From Amycolatopsis sp. 195334CR (lineage in GTDB: Bacteria > Actinomycetota > Actinomycetes > Mycobacteriales > Pseudonocardiaceae): a DNA stretch of 64,000 nucleotides. A program made the translations under genes and the position numbers. Positions 25,370 through 33,869 of the stretch are shown piece after piece (the first letter of the stretch is position 1; every line of letters starts with the position of its first letter). The stretch covers positions 1,860,001 through 1,924,000 of the forward strand of contig NZ_JAFJMJ010000002.1 in NCBI RefSeq assembly GCF_017309385.1, in the 5' to 3' direction. The notes beneath the pieces were generated by a model. The model searched no databases. It worked only from the letters and a program-made list of their open reading frames with translations, and had not been told where the DNA came from.

Positions 25370-25540
25370 GGCCCAGGACGTGTCTCACCAGTCTTGTTCG
25401 CGGTCTTCGCGCCCAGGCGGCCCCTGGCGGCACCGGGCCTTCGGCCGAGTACGGCCAGTACGAGGCCGAACGCCCGGCACCGCCAGGAACCACCTGGATC
25501 ACGAAGCCCATCGAACAGACTGGTGAGACACGCCCTGGCC
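25370..25540. repeat. Long near-perfect palindrome (MITE- or REP-like element)
   Basis: The left flank from GGCCCAGGACGTGTCTCACC to TTGTTCG (25370-25400) is the reverse complement, with two or three changes, of the right flank CGAACAGACTGGTGAGACAC to GGCC (25512-25540). The inner sequences also pair imperfectly up to a centre near 25455 (AGTACGGCCAGTAC). The whole ~170-base element could fold into one long hairpin. It covers the 5' end of the GH51 reading frame and the start of its signal peptide, so it may be an inserted element. No transposase is nearby. Confidence 0.7.
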
Positions 25541-27997
25541 TTCGCCGCGCTGACCGCGCTCACGGTCGCGCCCCTGCCGGTGGCCGCGCAGGCCGCGCCC
25601 GCCTACCGGCTCGAGATCGACGCGGCGGCCAGCGGGCCCGAACTGCCGCGCAGCATGTACGGGGTCTTCTTCGAGGACATCAACCACGCCGCCGACGGCG
25701 GGCTGTACGGCGAGCTGGTGCGGAACCGCTCGTTCGAGTTCGACCGCGCCGACAACGCCTCGTTCACCGGCCTGACCGCGTGGACCCCGGCCACCACCGG
25801 CGGCACGGCCACGGTCGCCGACGACGGCGGCAGGCTCAACGAACGCAACCGGCGCTACCTGAAGCTGGACGTGACCGGCGATTCGTTCGCCGTGACCAAC
25901 GTCGGCTACAACGCGGGAATCGCGGTGGAGCGCGGGAAGCGGTACGACTTCTCGTTGTGGGCACGCGGAAACGCCCCGATCACCGCGAGCCTCACCGACG
26001 CGGCGGGCGTTTCGCTGGCACGACCGGTACTGGTGACGTCGAAGGGGGAGTGGGCCAAGTACACCGGCAGCTTCACCGCACGGGAATCCAGCACGACCGG
26101 GCGGCTCACCGTGAGCGCGGGTGCTTCGGTCGGCCTGGACATGGCCTCGCTGTTCCCGCGGGACACGTTCATGAACCGCCCCAACGGTTTGCGACGCGAT
26201 CTCGCGGAGAAGATCGCCGCGCTGAAGCCCGGTTTCGTGCGCTTCCCGGGCGGTTGCCTGGTGAACACCGGCAGCCACGAGGCCTACGAAGCCCCGGGCT
26301 GGGAGCGCCGCCGCTCGTACCAGTGGAAGGACACCATCGGCCCGGTCGAGGAACGCGCCACCAACGCGAACTTCTGGGGTTACAACCAGTCCTACGGGCT
26401 CGGCTACTTCGAGTACTTCCAGTTCGCCGAGGACATCGGCGCGATGCCGCTGCCCGTGGTGCCCGCGCTGGTCACCGGCTGCGGGCAGAACCAGGCCACC
26501 GACGACCCGGAACTGCTGCGGCGGCACATCCAGGACACCCTGGACCTGATCGAGTTCGCCAACGGGCCCGCCGATTCCCCGTGGGGCGCGCGGCGTGCGC
26601 AGATGGGGCACCCGGAACCGTTCGGCCTGACCCACCTGGGCGTCGGCAACGAGGAGAACCTGCCGGACGCGTTCTTCGAGCGGTTCACCGAGTTCCGCAA
26701 GGCGATCAACGCGAAGTACCCGGGGATCACCGTGATCAGCAACTCCGGGCCGGACGACGCGGGCGCCACCTTCGACCGCGCCTGGGAGCTGAACCGGGCG
26801 GCGAAGGTGGACATGGTCGACGAGCACTACTACAACAGTCCACAGTGGTTCCTGGAGAACAACAACCGGTACGACACCTACGACCGCAACGGCCCCAAGG
26901 TGTTCCTGGGGGAGTACGCCTCACAGGACAACAGGTTCGCGAACTCGCTCGCCGAAGCCGCGTTCATGACCGGGCTGGAGCGCAACGCCGACGTGGTGCG
27001 GCTGGCCTCCTACGCGCCGCTGCTCGCCGACCGGGACAACAACCAGTGGCGGCCGGACATGATCTGGTTCACCAACTCCGCGTCCTGGGGCTCGACCAGC
27101 TACGAGACGCAGAAGCTGTTCATGACCAACGTCGGTGACCGTGTGGTGCCCAGCACCGCCACGCCGACCCCGATCGTGAACGGCCCGATCACCGGCGCCG
27201 TCGGCCTTTCGACGTGGCTGACCAGCGCGCGCTACGACGACGTCGAGGTGACCTCCGCCGACGGAACCGGCCTGTTCGCCGACGACTTCTCGGCCGGCGC
27301 GCAGCAGTGGACGAACATCAGCGGGCGCGGCAACTGGTCCGTGGACAACGGTGCCTACCTCCAGTCCGACGTGACCGCGGAGAACACCATGGTCACCGCC
27401 GGGGATCCGGGCTGGCAGAACTACGACCTGTCGGTGAAGGCGACGAAGCAGGCCGGCGCGGAGGGTTTCCTGATCGGCTTCGGCGTGCGGGGCAGCGGGG
27501 ACTACTACTGGTGGAACCTGGGCGGCTGGGCCAACACCCGCTCGGCCGTGGAGAAGGCGACCGGGGGCGCGAAGCAGACCCTGGTGGAGAACGGCACCCG
27601 GATCGAGGCGGGCCGGACCTACGACCTCCGCGTCGAGGTCCGGGACCGCCACGTCGCCCTGTTCCTGGACGGCGTCAAGTGGGGCGAGTTCACCGACGAC
27701 AAGGTGGCCGAGCCCTTCCGTCAGGTGGTCACCCGCGACCCGGCGACCGGTGAGCTGATCGTCAAGGTGGTCAACGCCCAGCCGGTGGCCGCCCCGACGC
27801 GGGTGGATCTCGGCGGCACCCGGATCGCCCCGCAGGGCAAGGTGACCACCCTGTCGGGCGCCCCGGACGCGGTGAACACCGAAACCAGCACCCCGATCCG
27901 TCCCGTGAACTCCACAGTGGACGGACTGGCTCCGGTGTTCGACCACACCTTCCCACCCCACTCGATCACCTTCCTCCGCCTGCGCCCCCTCCCGTAG
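25523..27997 (+). CDS. Secreted alpha-L-arabinofuranosidase, GH51, with carbohydrate-binding domains
   Basis: An 824-residue exported enzyme if the GTG at 25523 is the start, which gives a good signal peptide (MRHALAFAALTALTVAPLPV ... AQA-AP). The frame stays open upstream to 25346 through a long palindrome, so the true start is uncertain. After YGVFFEDINHAADGGLYGEL comes a CBM4/9-like domain, then the GH51 barrel with acid/base E377 (GNEEN) and nucleophile E464 (LGEYA). A LamG-like domain (about 570-730) is inserted before the final beta domain. It would release L-arabinofuranose from arabinan or arabinoxylan. A LacI-type operator lies in its promoter. Confidence 0.88.
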   Translation: MRHALAFAALTALTVAPLPVAAQAAPAYRLEIDAAASGPELPRSMYGVFFEDINHAADGGLYGELVRNRSFEFDRADNASFTGLTAWTPATTGGTATVADDGGRLNERNRRYLKLDVTGDSFAVTNVGYNAGIAVERGKRYDFSLWARGNAPITASLTDAAGVSLARPVLVTSKGEWAKYTGSFTARESSTTGRLTVSAGASVGLDMASLFPRDTFMNRPNGLRRDLAEKIAALKPGFVRFPGGCLVNTGSHEAYEAPGWERRRSYQWKDTIGPVEERATNANFWGYNQSYGLGYFEYFQFAEDIGAMPLPVVPALVTGCGQNQATDDPELLRRHIQDTLDLIEFANGPADSPWGARRAQMGHPEPFGLTHLGVGNEENLPDAFFERFTEFRKAINAKYPGITVISNSGPDDAGATFDRAWELNRAAKVDMVDEHYYNSPQWFLENNNRYDTYDRNGPKVFLGEYASQDNRFANSLAEAAFMTGLERNADVVRLASYAPLLADRDNNQWRPDMIWFTNSASWGSTSYETQKLFMTNVGDRVVPSTATPTPIVNGPITGAVGLSTWLTSARYDDVEVTSADGTGLFADDFSAGAQQWTNISGRGNWSVDNGAYLQSDVTAENTMVTAGDPGWQNYDLSVKATKQAGAEGFLIGFGVRGSGDYYWWNLGGWANTRSAVEKATGGAKQTLVENGTRIEAGRTYDLRVEVRDRHVALFLDGVKWGEFTDDKVAEPFRQVVTRDPATGELIVKVVNAQPVAAPTRVDLGGTRIAPQGKVTTLSGAPDAVNTETSTPIRPVNSTVDGLAPVFDHTFPPHSITFLRLRPLP

Positions 27998-28003
27998 GCG
28001 GAT

Positions 28004-29023
28004 TCAGCGGAAGGTGCGCAGGACCCGGTGGTGCTCCGCCGGGTTCAGCGGCAGCACCGTGCCGTGGCGCGGGGAGGTGGGCAGGTCGAACTCCGGCGAC
28101 CTCGCCCACCTCCCCGAGGCCAGGTCCGTGGTTTCGAAGGGCACGTAGCCGCGCCCGCCGAACTCGTCGATGAACAGGTACCACTTGTCCCCGGTGTTCG
28201 CCTTGAACACGGTGGGGCCCTCACCCCGGCTGATCGCGCCCTTCCCGATGCAGTCGGCGGTGAAGTCCCACGACGGCGCGAGCAGGTCCGCCGAGCTCTC
28301 CTGCAGGACGAACTTGCTGCACGGCGTGGACGAGGACGGGTTCCGCTCGTCCTTGGTGAAGCGGTGGTACACCCCGTCCGAAGCGATCACCGTGGAGTCG
28401 ATGACCGAATAGCCCGGATCGTTCCACACCCGCGCTTCGCTGAAGTGCACGAAGTCCGTGGTGGTCGCGTACATCATCCGGTTGTAGCTGTCGCCGAGGT
28501 GCTGCGGATCGTTTTCCGCGTACAGCTTCGACGCCCAGAAAACCACGTACGAACCGGTCGCCGCGTTCCAGTACGCCTCGGGCGCCCAGGTGTTGCCCGC
28601 GGTCGGCGGGGACACCAAGGCCGAGCGCTGCGCGGACCAGTGCACCAGGTCGGTGGACTCCCAGACCATGATCGACCGGCTCCCGGTGCGCTGCACCTGG
28701 TCCCAGTTCCCGTTGCCGTGCATCTTGAGATCGGTGGCCAGCAGGTAGAACCGGCGCCCGTCCGGCGAGCGCAGCAGGAACGGGTCCCGCACCCCGCGAT
28801 CGCCCAGCGTGGAGGCGAGCACCGGCTTGCCGCCGTTGAGCTCGTCCCAGGCCAGCGGGTTGTCGCCGCGGCTGGCGGCGAAGTAGATCTGTTCGCCGTC
28901 CGGCGTGCCCTCGCCGGTGAAGTAGGCGAACAGGTACCCGGAATTCGGCGTGGCGGCAACGGCTTGCGGGGATATGGCAAGTCCTAACAGGACGGACACG
29001 CTGAGCAGCAGTCGGGTCAGCAT
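28004..29023 (-). CDS. Secreted GH43 glycoside hydrolase (arabinosidase-like)
   Basis: A 339-residue exported enzyme with an N-terminal signal peptide (MLTRLLLSVSVLLGLAISPQ, cut after AVA). The five-bladed propeller residues of GH43 are visible: base D80 (VRDPFLL), D209 (VIDSTVI) and acid E268 (RGEGPTVF). The substrate is probably an arabinofuranose or xylose side chain. It converges on GH51 (6-base gap) and is divergent from lacI; both promoters share the operator at 29083-29096. ATG at 29023 follows GAAAGGATCG. Confidence 0.83.
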   Translation of the reverse strand: MLTRLLLSVSVLLGLAISPQAVAATPNSGYLFAYFTGEGTPDGEQIYFAASRGDNPLAWDELNGGKPVLASTLGDRGVRDPFLLRSPDGRRFYLLATDLKMHGNGNWDQVQRTGSRSIMVWESTDLVHWSAQRSALVSPPTAGNTWAPEAYWNAATGSYVVFWASKLYAENDPQHLGDSYNRMMYATTTDFVHFSEARVWNDPGYSVIDSTVIASDGVYHRFTKDERNPSSSTPCSKFVLQESSADLLAPSWDFTADCIGKGAISRGEGPTVFKANTGDKWYLFIDEFGGRGYVPFETTDLASGRWARSPEFDLPTSPRHGTVLPLNPAEHHRVLRTFR

Positions 29024-29082
29024 CTTCGGCGATCCTTTCGGCAGCGGTGCGCGGTGATGGATCCGAGACTTGACGCGCTCAG

Positions 29083-29096
29083 TGTTATCGCTAACA
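29083..29096. promoter_or_regulatory. LacI-type operator between GH43 and lacI
   Basis: TGTTATCGCTAACA is a perfect palindrome, extended to AGTGTTATCGCTAACACT (29081-29098). It lies between the divergent GH43 and lacI genes, downstream of a TTGACG -35 candidate (29070-29075) for lacI, and fits autoregulation plus control of GH43. Confidence 0.78.
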
Positions 29097-29158
29097 CTTG
29101 CCCGTGTCGAGTAGGGTTCCCTCCGGACGAGCCCGTCCGGGGACCCAGAGGAGGAAGC

Positions 29159-30181
29159 GTGGCCAAGCGGACCGAAGCGGCCGAGCCCGCCGTGCGGCTG
29201 CCCGCGCTCACCGACGTCGCCTCCCTGGCCGGTGTCTCGCACATGACCGTCTCCCGGGTGATCAACGAGACCGGGCCGGTCCGCGCGGAAACCCGGGAGA
29301 AGGTGCTCGCCGCGATCCAGGAACTGGGCTACCGGCCCAATTCCACCGCCCGCGCGCTGGCCACCGGCCGCTCGCGCAACCTCGGCGTGGTCGCGCTGGA
29401 CTCCACCCTGTTCGGCCCGGCCAGCACCCTGTTCGGGGTGGAGCACGCCGCGCGCGAGGCGGGCTACGGCATTTCCATCGCCAGCGTCAGCGATCCGCGG
29501 CGGGACTCCATCGCCGCCGCGGTGGAGAGCCTGCGCCGCCAAGCCGTCGAAGGGGTGGTGGTGATCGCCCCGCACGTGGTGGCCAAACCGGCGCTGCGGG
29601 CGGTGCCGGGCGGGGTGCCGATGGTCGCGGTGGCCGACACCGACCGGGCCTCGATCCCGGTGATCTCGGTGGATCAGCGCGACGGCGCCCGGCAGATCAC
29701 CGAGCACCTCCTCGGCCTCGGCCACCGCACGGTCTGGCACGTCGCGGGCCCGGCGGACTGGCTGGAGGCGCGGGCCCGCGAGCAGGCGTGGCGGCGCACG
29801 CTCAAGCGGCACGACGCGGAACCGCCGCCGGTGCTGCGGGGCGACTGGAGCCCGCGCTCGGGGTACGAGGCGGGCCGCGAGCTGGCCGGCGAACGCGGGG
29901 TCACCGCCGTGTTCGTGGCCAACGACCAGATGGCGCTCGGCCTGCTGCGGGCGTTCGCCGAGGCGGGCCGGTCGGTGCCCGGCGAGGTGCACGTGGCCGG
30001 GTTCGACGACGTGCCGGAGGCCGCCTTCTTCAACCCGCCGCTGACCACCGTGCGGCAGGACTTCATCGAGGTGGGCAGGCGCACCTTCGGCCTGCTCCAG
30101 GAACAGATCGAGGGGGCGGCCGCACCGGCGCGCTCCCTGGTGCCCGCGGAGCTGGTCGTCCGCGAGAGCACGGGCGGATAA
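29159..30181 (+). CDS. LacI family transcriptional regulator
   Basis: A 340-residue repressor. The N-terminal helix-turn-helix is LTDVASLAGVSHMTVSRVINETGPV followed by the hinge GYRPNSTARALATGRSRNLGVV; a periplasmic-binding-protein-like sugar domain follows. The GTG at 29159 is chosen because AGAGGAGGAAGC precedes it. Its gene is flanked by four matching operators within 11.5 kb (25310, 29083, 30222, 36758), so it probably represses the arabinosidases, the ABC importer and itself. The inducer is likely L-arabinose or a related sugar. Confidence 0.92.
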   Translation: MAKRTEAAEPAVRLPALTDVASLAGVSHMTVSRVINETGPVRAETREKVLAAIQELGYRPNSTARALATGRSRNLGVVALDSTLFGPASTLFGVEHAAREAGYGISIASVSDPRRDSIAAAVESLRRQAVEGVVVIAPHVVAKPALRAVPGGVPMVAVADTDRASIPVISVDQRDGARQITEHLLGLGHRTVWHVAGPADWLEARAREQAWRRTLKRHDAEPPPVLRGDWSPRSGYEAGRELAGERGVTAVFVANDQMALGLLRAFAEAGRSVPGEVHVAGFDDVPEAAFFNPPLTTVRQDFIEVGRRTFGLLQEQIEGAAAPARSLVPAELVVRESTGG

Positions 30182-30221
30182 CCCACCGGGAGCAGTGCGC
30201 TGCTCCGTTCGACCGCGCAGA

Positions 30222-30235
30222 TGTTAGCGATAACA
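30222..30235. promoter_or_regulatory. LacI-type operator, ABC importer promoter
   Basis: TGTTAGCGATAACA lies in the 90-base gap between lacI and the substrate-binding-protein gene. It is the reverse complement of a one-base variant of the site at 29083. Confidence 0.75.
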
Positions 30236-30271
30236 GTTCCCGTATCAGTGTGGATCCGAGGAGTGAGTGCC

Positions 30272-31255
30272 GTGAAGCGAAGGACGTGGGCCGCGTGGTC
30301 GGCGGCGATACTGGGGCTGGGCCTGCTGGCCGGCTGCGCGTCCGGGGGTGGTGGGACGCAGGCCGCCGGCGGGGACGGGAAGCTGACCATCGGCTTCTCC
30401 CAGGTGGGCGCCGAGAGCGGCTGGCGCACCGCGAACACCCAGTCGATCCAGGAGGCCGCGGCCGCCGCCGGGGTGGACCTGAAGTTCTCCGACGCGCAGC
30501 AGAAGCAGGAGAACCAGATCAAGGCGATCCGCTCGTTCATCCAGCAGCGGGTGGACGTGATCGCCTTCTCACCGGTGGTCGAGTCCGGCTGGGACACCGT
30601 GCTCAAGGAGGCCAAGACGGCCAACATCCCGGTGATCCTCACCGACCGCGCGGTGGACTCGCCCGACACCACGCTCTACAAGACCTTCCTCGGCTCCGAC
30701 TTCGTCGCCGAGGGCCGCAAGTCCGGTGAGTGGCTGGCCAAGGAGTTCGCCGCGGCCACCGAGCCGGTGCGGATCGTGGAACTGCAGGGCACCACCGGTT
30801 CGGCGCCGGCCAACGACCGCAAGGCCGGTTTCGCCGAGGTGATCGGCAAGGATCCGAAGTTCCAGGTGGTCGCCTCCCAGACCGGGGAGTTCACCCGGTC
30901 CAAGGGCAAGGAGGTGATGGAGGCCTTCCTCAAGTCGCAGGGCAAGATCGACGTGCTCTACGCGCACAACGACGACATGGCGCTCGGCGCGATCGAGGCG
31001 ATCGAGGGCGCCGGCCTCAAGCCGGGCACCGACATCAAGATCGTCTCGGTGGACGGGGTGCGCGACGCGCTGCAGGCACTGGCCGACGGCAAGATCAACT
31101 TCGTGGTGGAGTGCAACCCGCTGCTCGGCACCCAGCTGATGGACCTGGCCAAGAAGGTGGCCGCCGGGGAAGCGGTGCCGCCGCGGGTGGAGACCGAGGA
31201 GACGGTCTTCGACCAGCAGGCCGCCAAGGCCGCGCTGCCCCAGCGCAAGTACTGA
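30272..31255 (+). CDS. Sugar ABC transporter substrate-binding lipoprotein (YtfQ-like)
   Basis: A 327-residue lipoprotein: signal peptide with lipobox LLAGC (C22), then a two-lobed sugar-binding domain (LTIGFSQVGAESGWRTANTQ, IDVLYAHNDDMALGAIEAIE). The start and fold resemble E. coli YtfQ, which binds galactofuranose; similar binding proteins in other bacteria serve L-arabinose importers. With arabinofuranosidases next door, L-arabinofuranose is the likely ligand. The GTG at 30272 follows GAGGAG by 8 bases; a GTG at 30263 is possible. First gene of an operon through 35853. Confidence 0.9.
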   Translation: MKRRTWAAWSAAILGLGLLAGCASGGGGTQAAGGDGKLTIGFSQVGAESGWRTANTQSIQEAAAAAGVDLKFSDAQQKQENQIKAIRSFIQQRVDVIAFSPVVESGWDTVLKEAKTANIPVILTDRAVDSPDTTLYKTFLGSDFVAEGRKSGEWLAKEFAAATEPVRIVELQGTTGSAPANDRKAGFAEVIGKDPKFQVVASQTGEFTRSKGKEVMEAFLKSQGKIDVLYAHNDDMALGAIEAIEGAGLKPGTDIKIVSVDGVRDALQALADGKINFVVECNPLLGTQLMDLAKKVAAGEAVPPRVETEETVFDQQAAKAALPQRKY

Positions 31256-31260
31256 GTCCT

Positions 31261-31289
31261 CCCGGCGCCGGCCGCCGTCCGGCGCCGGG
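31261..31289 (+). other. Intra-operon hairpin after the binding-protein gene
   Basis: CCCGGCGCCGG and CCGGCGCCGGG form a perfect 11-base stem with a 7-base loop, a few bases after the binding-protein stop and with no T-run. Such hairpins protect the upstream message from 3' decay, so the binding protein is made in excess over ATPase and permeases. Confidence 0.6.
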
Positions 31290-31320
31290 ATCTCCACTCC
31301 CACGAAGAGGGGCACGCGAA

Positions 31321-32835
31321 ATGGACAGTGCGCCGATCCTGACCATGACCGGCATCCGCAAGCAGTTCCCCGGGGTCGTCGCTCTCGACGACGTCGGTTT
31401 CCGCCTGTTCCCCGGCGAGGTGCACGCGCTGATGGGCGAGAACGGCGCCGGGAAGTCCACGTTGATCAAGGTGCTCACCGGGGTGTACGAGATCGATGCC
31501 GGGGCGATCGAACTGGGCGGGGAGCCGGTGGCCTTCAGCGGTCCGGCGCAGGCCCAGCGGCACGGCGTCAGCACGGTGTACCAGGAGGTGAACCTCTGCC
31601 CGAACCTGTCGGTGGCGGAGAACATCTTCCTCGGCCGCGAACCCCGGAAGTTCGGCCGCATCCAGTGGGGCCTGATGCGCAAGCGCGCCCAGGAGCTGGT
31701 GCGGCGCCTCGATCTCGACCTCGACGTGACCAGCGAACTGGGCGGGCACTCGATCGCCGTGCAGCAGCTGGTGGCCATCGCGCGGGCGATGGAGGTGTCC
31801 GCGCGGGTGCTGGTGCTCGACGAGCCGACGTCCAGTTTGGACACCGGCGAGGTGGACAAGCTGCTCGGCGTGATCCGCTCGCTGCGCGCCGAGGGCGTGG
31901 CGATCCTGTTCGTTTCGCACTTCATCGACCAGGTCTTCGCCATCGCCGACCGGATGACCGTGCTGCGCAACGGGAAACTGGTCGGGGAATATCTGGCCGG
32001 GGAGATCACCCCGGTGGCGCTGGTGACCAAGATGATCGGCCGCGAACTGGACACCCTGGAGGAGCTGGAGGAACCCCGCCGCGACTGGGATCCGGCGGAG
32101 AAGACACCGTTCGCCACGGCGACCGGACTCGGCCGCAAGGGCGCCATCGAGCCGTTCTCGCTGACCATCCGCGAGGGCGAGGTGGTCGGCCTCGCCGGGT
32201 TGCTGGGTTCCGGGCGCACCGAGCTTGCGCGCCTGTTCTTCGGCGCCGACCACAGTGACACCGGCACGCTCGAACTGGACGGCCGCTCCTCGGCCCCGCG
32301 CACGCCGAGAGCGGCGATGGCCGCCGGGGTCGCTTTCTGCTCGGAGAACCGCAAGGCCGAGGGCCTGATCGAAGACCTCACCGTGCGGGAGAACATCATT
32401 CTCGCGTTGCAGGCCACCCGCGGCTGGACCCGGCCGATCTCCCGGCGGCGCCAGGACGAACTGGCCAAGAAGTACATCTCGGCACTGGGCATCCGCCCGG
32501 CCGACCCGGACGTCCCGGTCGGCACGCTGTCCGGCGGCAACCAGCAGAAGGTGCTGCTCGCGCGGTGGCTGATCACCGAACCGCGGCTGCTCATCCTGGA
32601 CGAGCCCACCCGCGGCATCGACGTCGGCGCGAAGGCGGAGATCCAGAAGCTGGTCGCCGAGCTGGCCGACGGCGGCATGGCCGTGTTGTTCGTCTCGGCC
32701 GAACTGGAGGAGGTGCTGCGGTTGAGCCACCAGGTGGCGGTGCTGCGCGACCACCGGATGGTCGACTGCCTGCCGAACTCCGGGCTGACCCCGGAGGCCA
32801 TCATGCGCACGATCGCCGAAGGAGCGCCGTCATGA
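31321..32835 (+). CDS. Sugar ABC transporter ATP-binding protein (YtfR-like, two ATPase domains)
   Basis: A 504-residue tandem ATPase of the monosaccharide importer family. The N-terminal half has Walker A GENGAGKS and Walker B VLVLDEPTSSLD. The signature there is changed (ELGGHSIAVQQLVAIARAM). The C-terminal half has a degenerate P-loop GLLGSGRTE, the signature LSGGNQQKVLLARWL and Walker B LLILDEPTRGID. This asymmetry is normal for RbsA/YtfR proteins. It follows the binding-protein gene by 65 bases, and its stop overlaps the first permease start (ATGA). Confidence 0.93.
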   Translation: MDSAPILTMTGIRKQFPGVVALDDVGFRLFPGEVHALMGENGAGKSTLIKVLTGVYEIDAGAIELGGEPVAFSGPAQAQRHGVSTVYQEVNLCPNLSVAENIFLGREPRKFGRIQWGLMRKRAQELVRRLDLDLDVTSELGGHSIAVQQLVAIARAMEVSARVLVLDEPTSSLDTGEVDKLLGVIRSLRAEGVAILFVSHFIDQVFAIADRMTVLRNGKLVGEYLAGEITPVALVTKMIGRELDTLEELEEPRRDWDPAEKTPFATATGLGRKGAIEPFSLTIREGEVVGLAGLLGSGRTELARLFFGADHSDTGTLELDGRSSAPRTPRAAMAAGVAFCSENRKAEGLIEDLTVRENIILALQATRGWTRPISRRRQDELAKKYISALGIRPADPDVPVGTLSGGNQQKVLLARWLITEPRLLILDEPTRGIDVGAKAEIQKLVAELADGGMAVLFVSAELEEVLRLSHQVAVLRDHRMVDCLPNSGLTPEAIMRTIAEGAPS

Positions 32836-33869
32836 GCAAGTACCGGCTGTTCTGGCCGGCCGCCGCGCTGGTCGCGCTGCTGCTGGTGAACCTCGCGATC
32901 TCGCCGTCGTTCTTCGCCATCCAGATCCGCGACGGGCACCTGTACGGCACGCTGATCGACATCCTGCGCTTCGGCGCGCCGCTGGTGCTGGTCGCGCTCG
33001 GCATGACGCTGGTGGTGGCCACCGGCGGCATCGACCTGTCGGTGGGCTCGGTGGTCGCCATCGGGGCGGCGATCGCCTGCGCGCAGATCAGCACGCTGCC
33101 GGACCAGAACGCCGCGGGCGGGGTGTTCGGCGCCCTCGGCGTCGCGCTCGCGCTGTGCCTGCTCTTGGGGCTGTGCAACGGTTTCCTGGTATCGGTGATC
33201 GGGATCCAGCCGATCATCGCCACGCTCATCCTGATGGTCGCCGGGCGCGGACTGGCGCAGCTGGTCACCGGCGGGCAGATCATCACCGTGGACTCCGACC
33301 CGTTCCGGGTGCTCGGCGGCGGGTACTGGCTCGGCCTGCCCGCGCCGATCCTGATCGCGCTCGGCGTGGTGGCGGCGACCGCGCTGGTGGTCCGCCGGTC
33401 CGCGCTCGGGCTGCTGGTCGAGTCCGTCGGCGGCAATCCCGAGGCGAGCAGGCTGGCCGGGGTGCGGGCCCGCGGCCTGCTGGTCCTCGTGTACGTCTTC
33501 TGCGGCCTGTGCGCCGGGCTGGCCGGGTTGATGGTCAGCTCGAACGTCTCCAGCGCCGACGGCAACAACGCCGGGCTGTGGATCGAGCTGGACGCGATCC
33601 TGGCCGTGGTCATCGGCGGCACGCTGCTCTCGGGCGGCCGCTTCTCGCTCGGCGGCACGGTGCTCGGCGCGCTGCTCATCCAGACGCTGTCCACCACCGT
33701 CTACACCGTCGGGGTGCCACCGGAGTCGACGCTGCTGGTCAAGGCGCTGGTGGTGACCGTGGTCTGCCTGGTCCAGTCCCCGGCGTTCCGGGCACGGCTG
33801 CGACGGCGGCGAAAACCACCCGCCCCGGTCCCCGCCTCCGCGGAACCGAAGGTGGAGGTGCCCGCATGA
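32832..33869 (+). CDS. Sugar ABC transporter permease 1 (YtfT-like)
   Basis: A 345-residue permease with 8-10 membrane spans and the family motifs GMTLVVATGGIDLSVGSVVAI and VVIGGTLLSGGRFSLGGTVLGALL. A proline/arginine-rich cytoplasmic tail ends the protein. Galactofuranose/arabinose-type importers use two different permeases, and this is the first. Its start overlaps the ATPase stop, and its stop overlaps the second permease start, both as ATGA. Confidence 0.92.
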   Translation: MSKYRLFWPAAALVALLLVNLAISPSFFAIQIRDGHLYGTLIDILRFGAPLVLVALGMTLVVATGGIDLSVGSVVAIGAAIACAQISTLPDQNAAGGVFGALGVALALCLLLGLCNGFLVSVIGIQPIIATLILMVAGRGLAQLVTGGQIITVDSDPFRVLGGGYWLGLPAPILIALGVVAATALVVRRSALGLLVESVGGNPEASRLAGVRARGLLVLVYVFCGLCAGLAGLMVSSNVSSADGNNAGLWIELDAILAVVIGGTLLSGGRFSLGGTVLGALLIQTLSTTVYTVGVPPESTLLVKALVVTVVCLVQSPAFRARLRRRRKPPAPVPASAEPKVEVPA

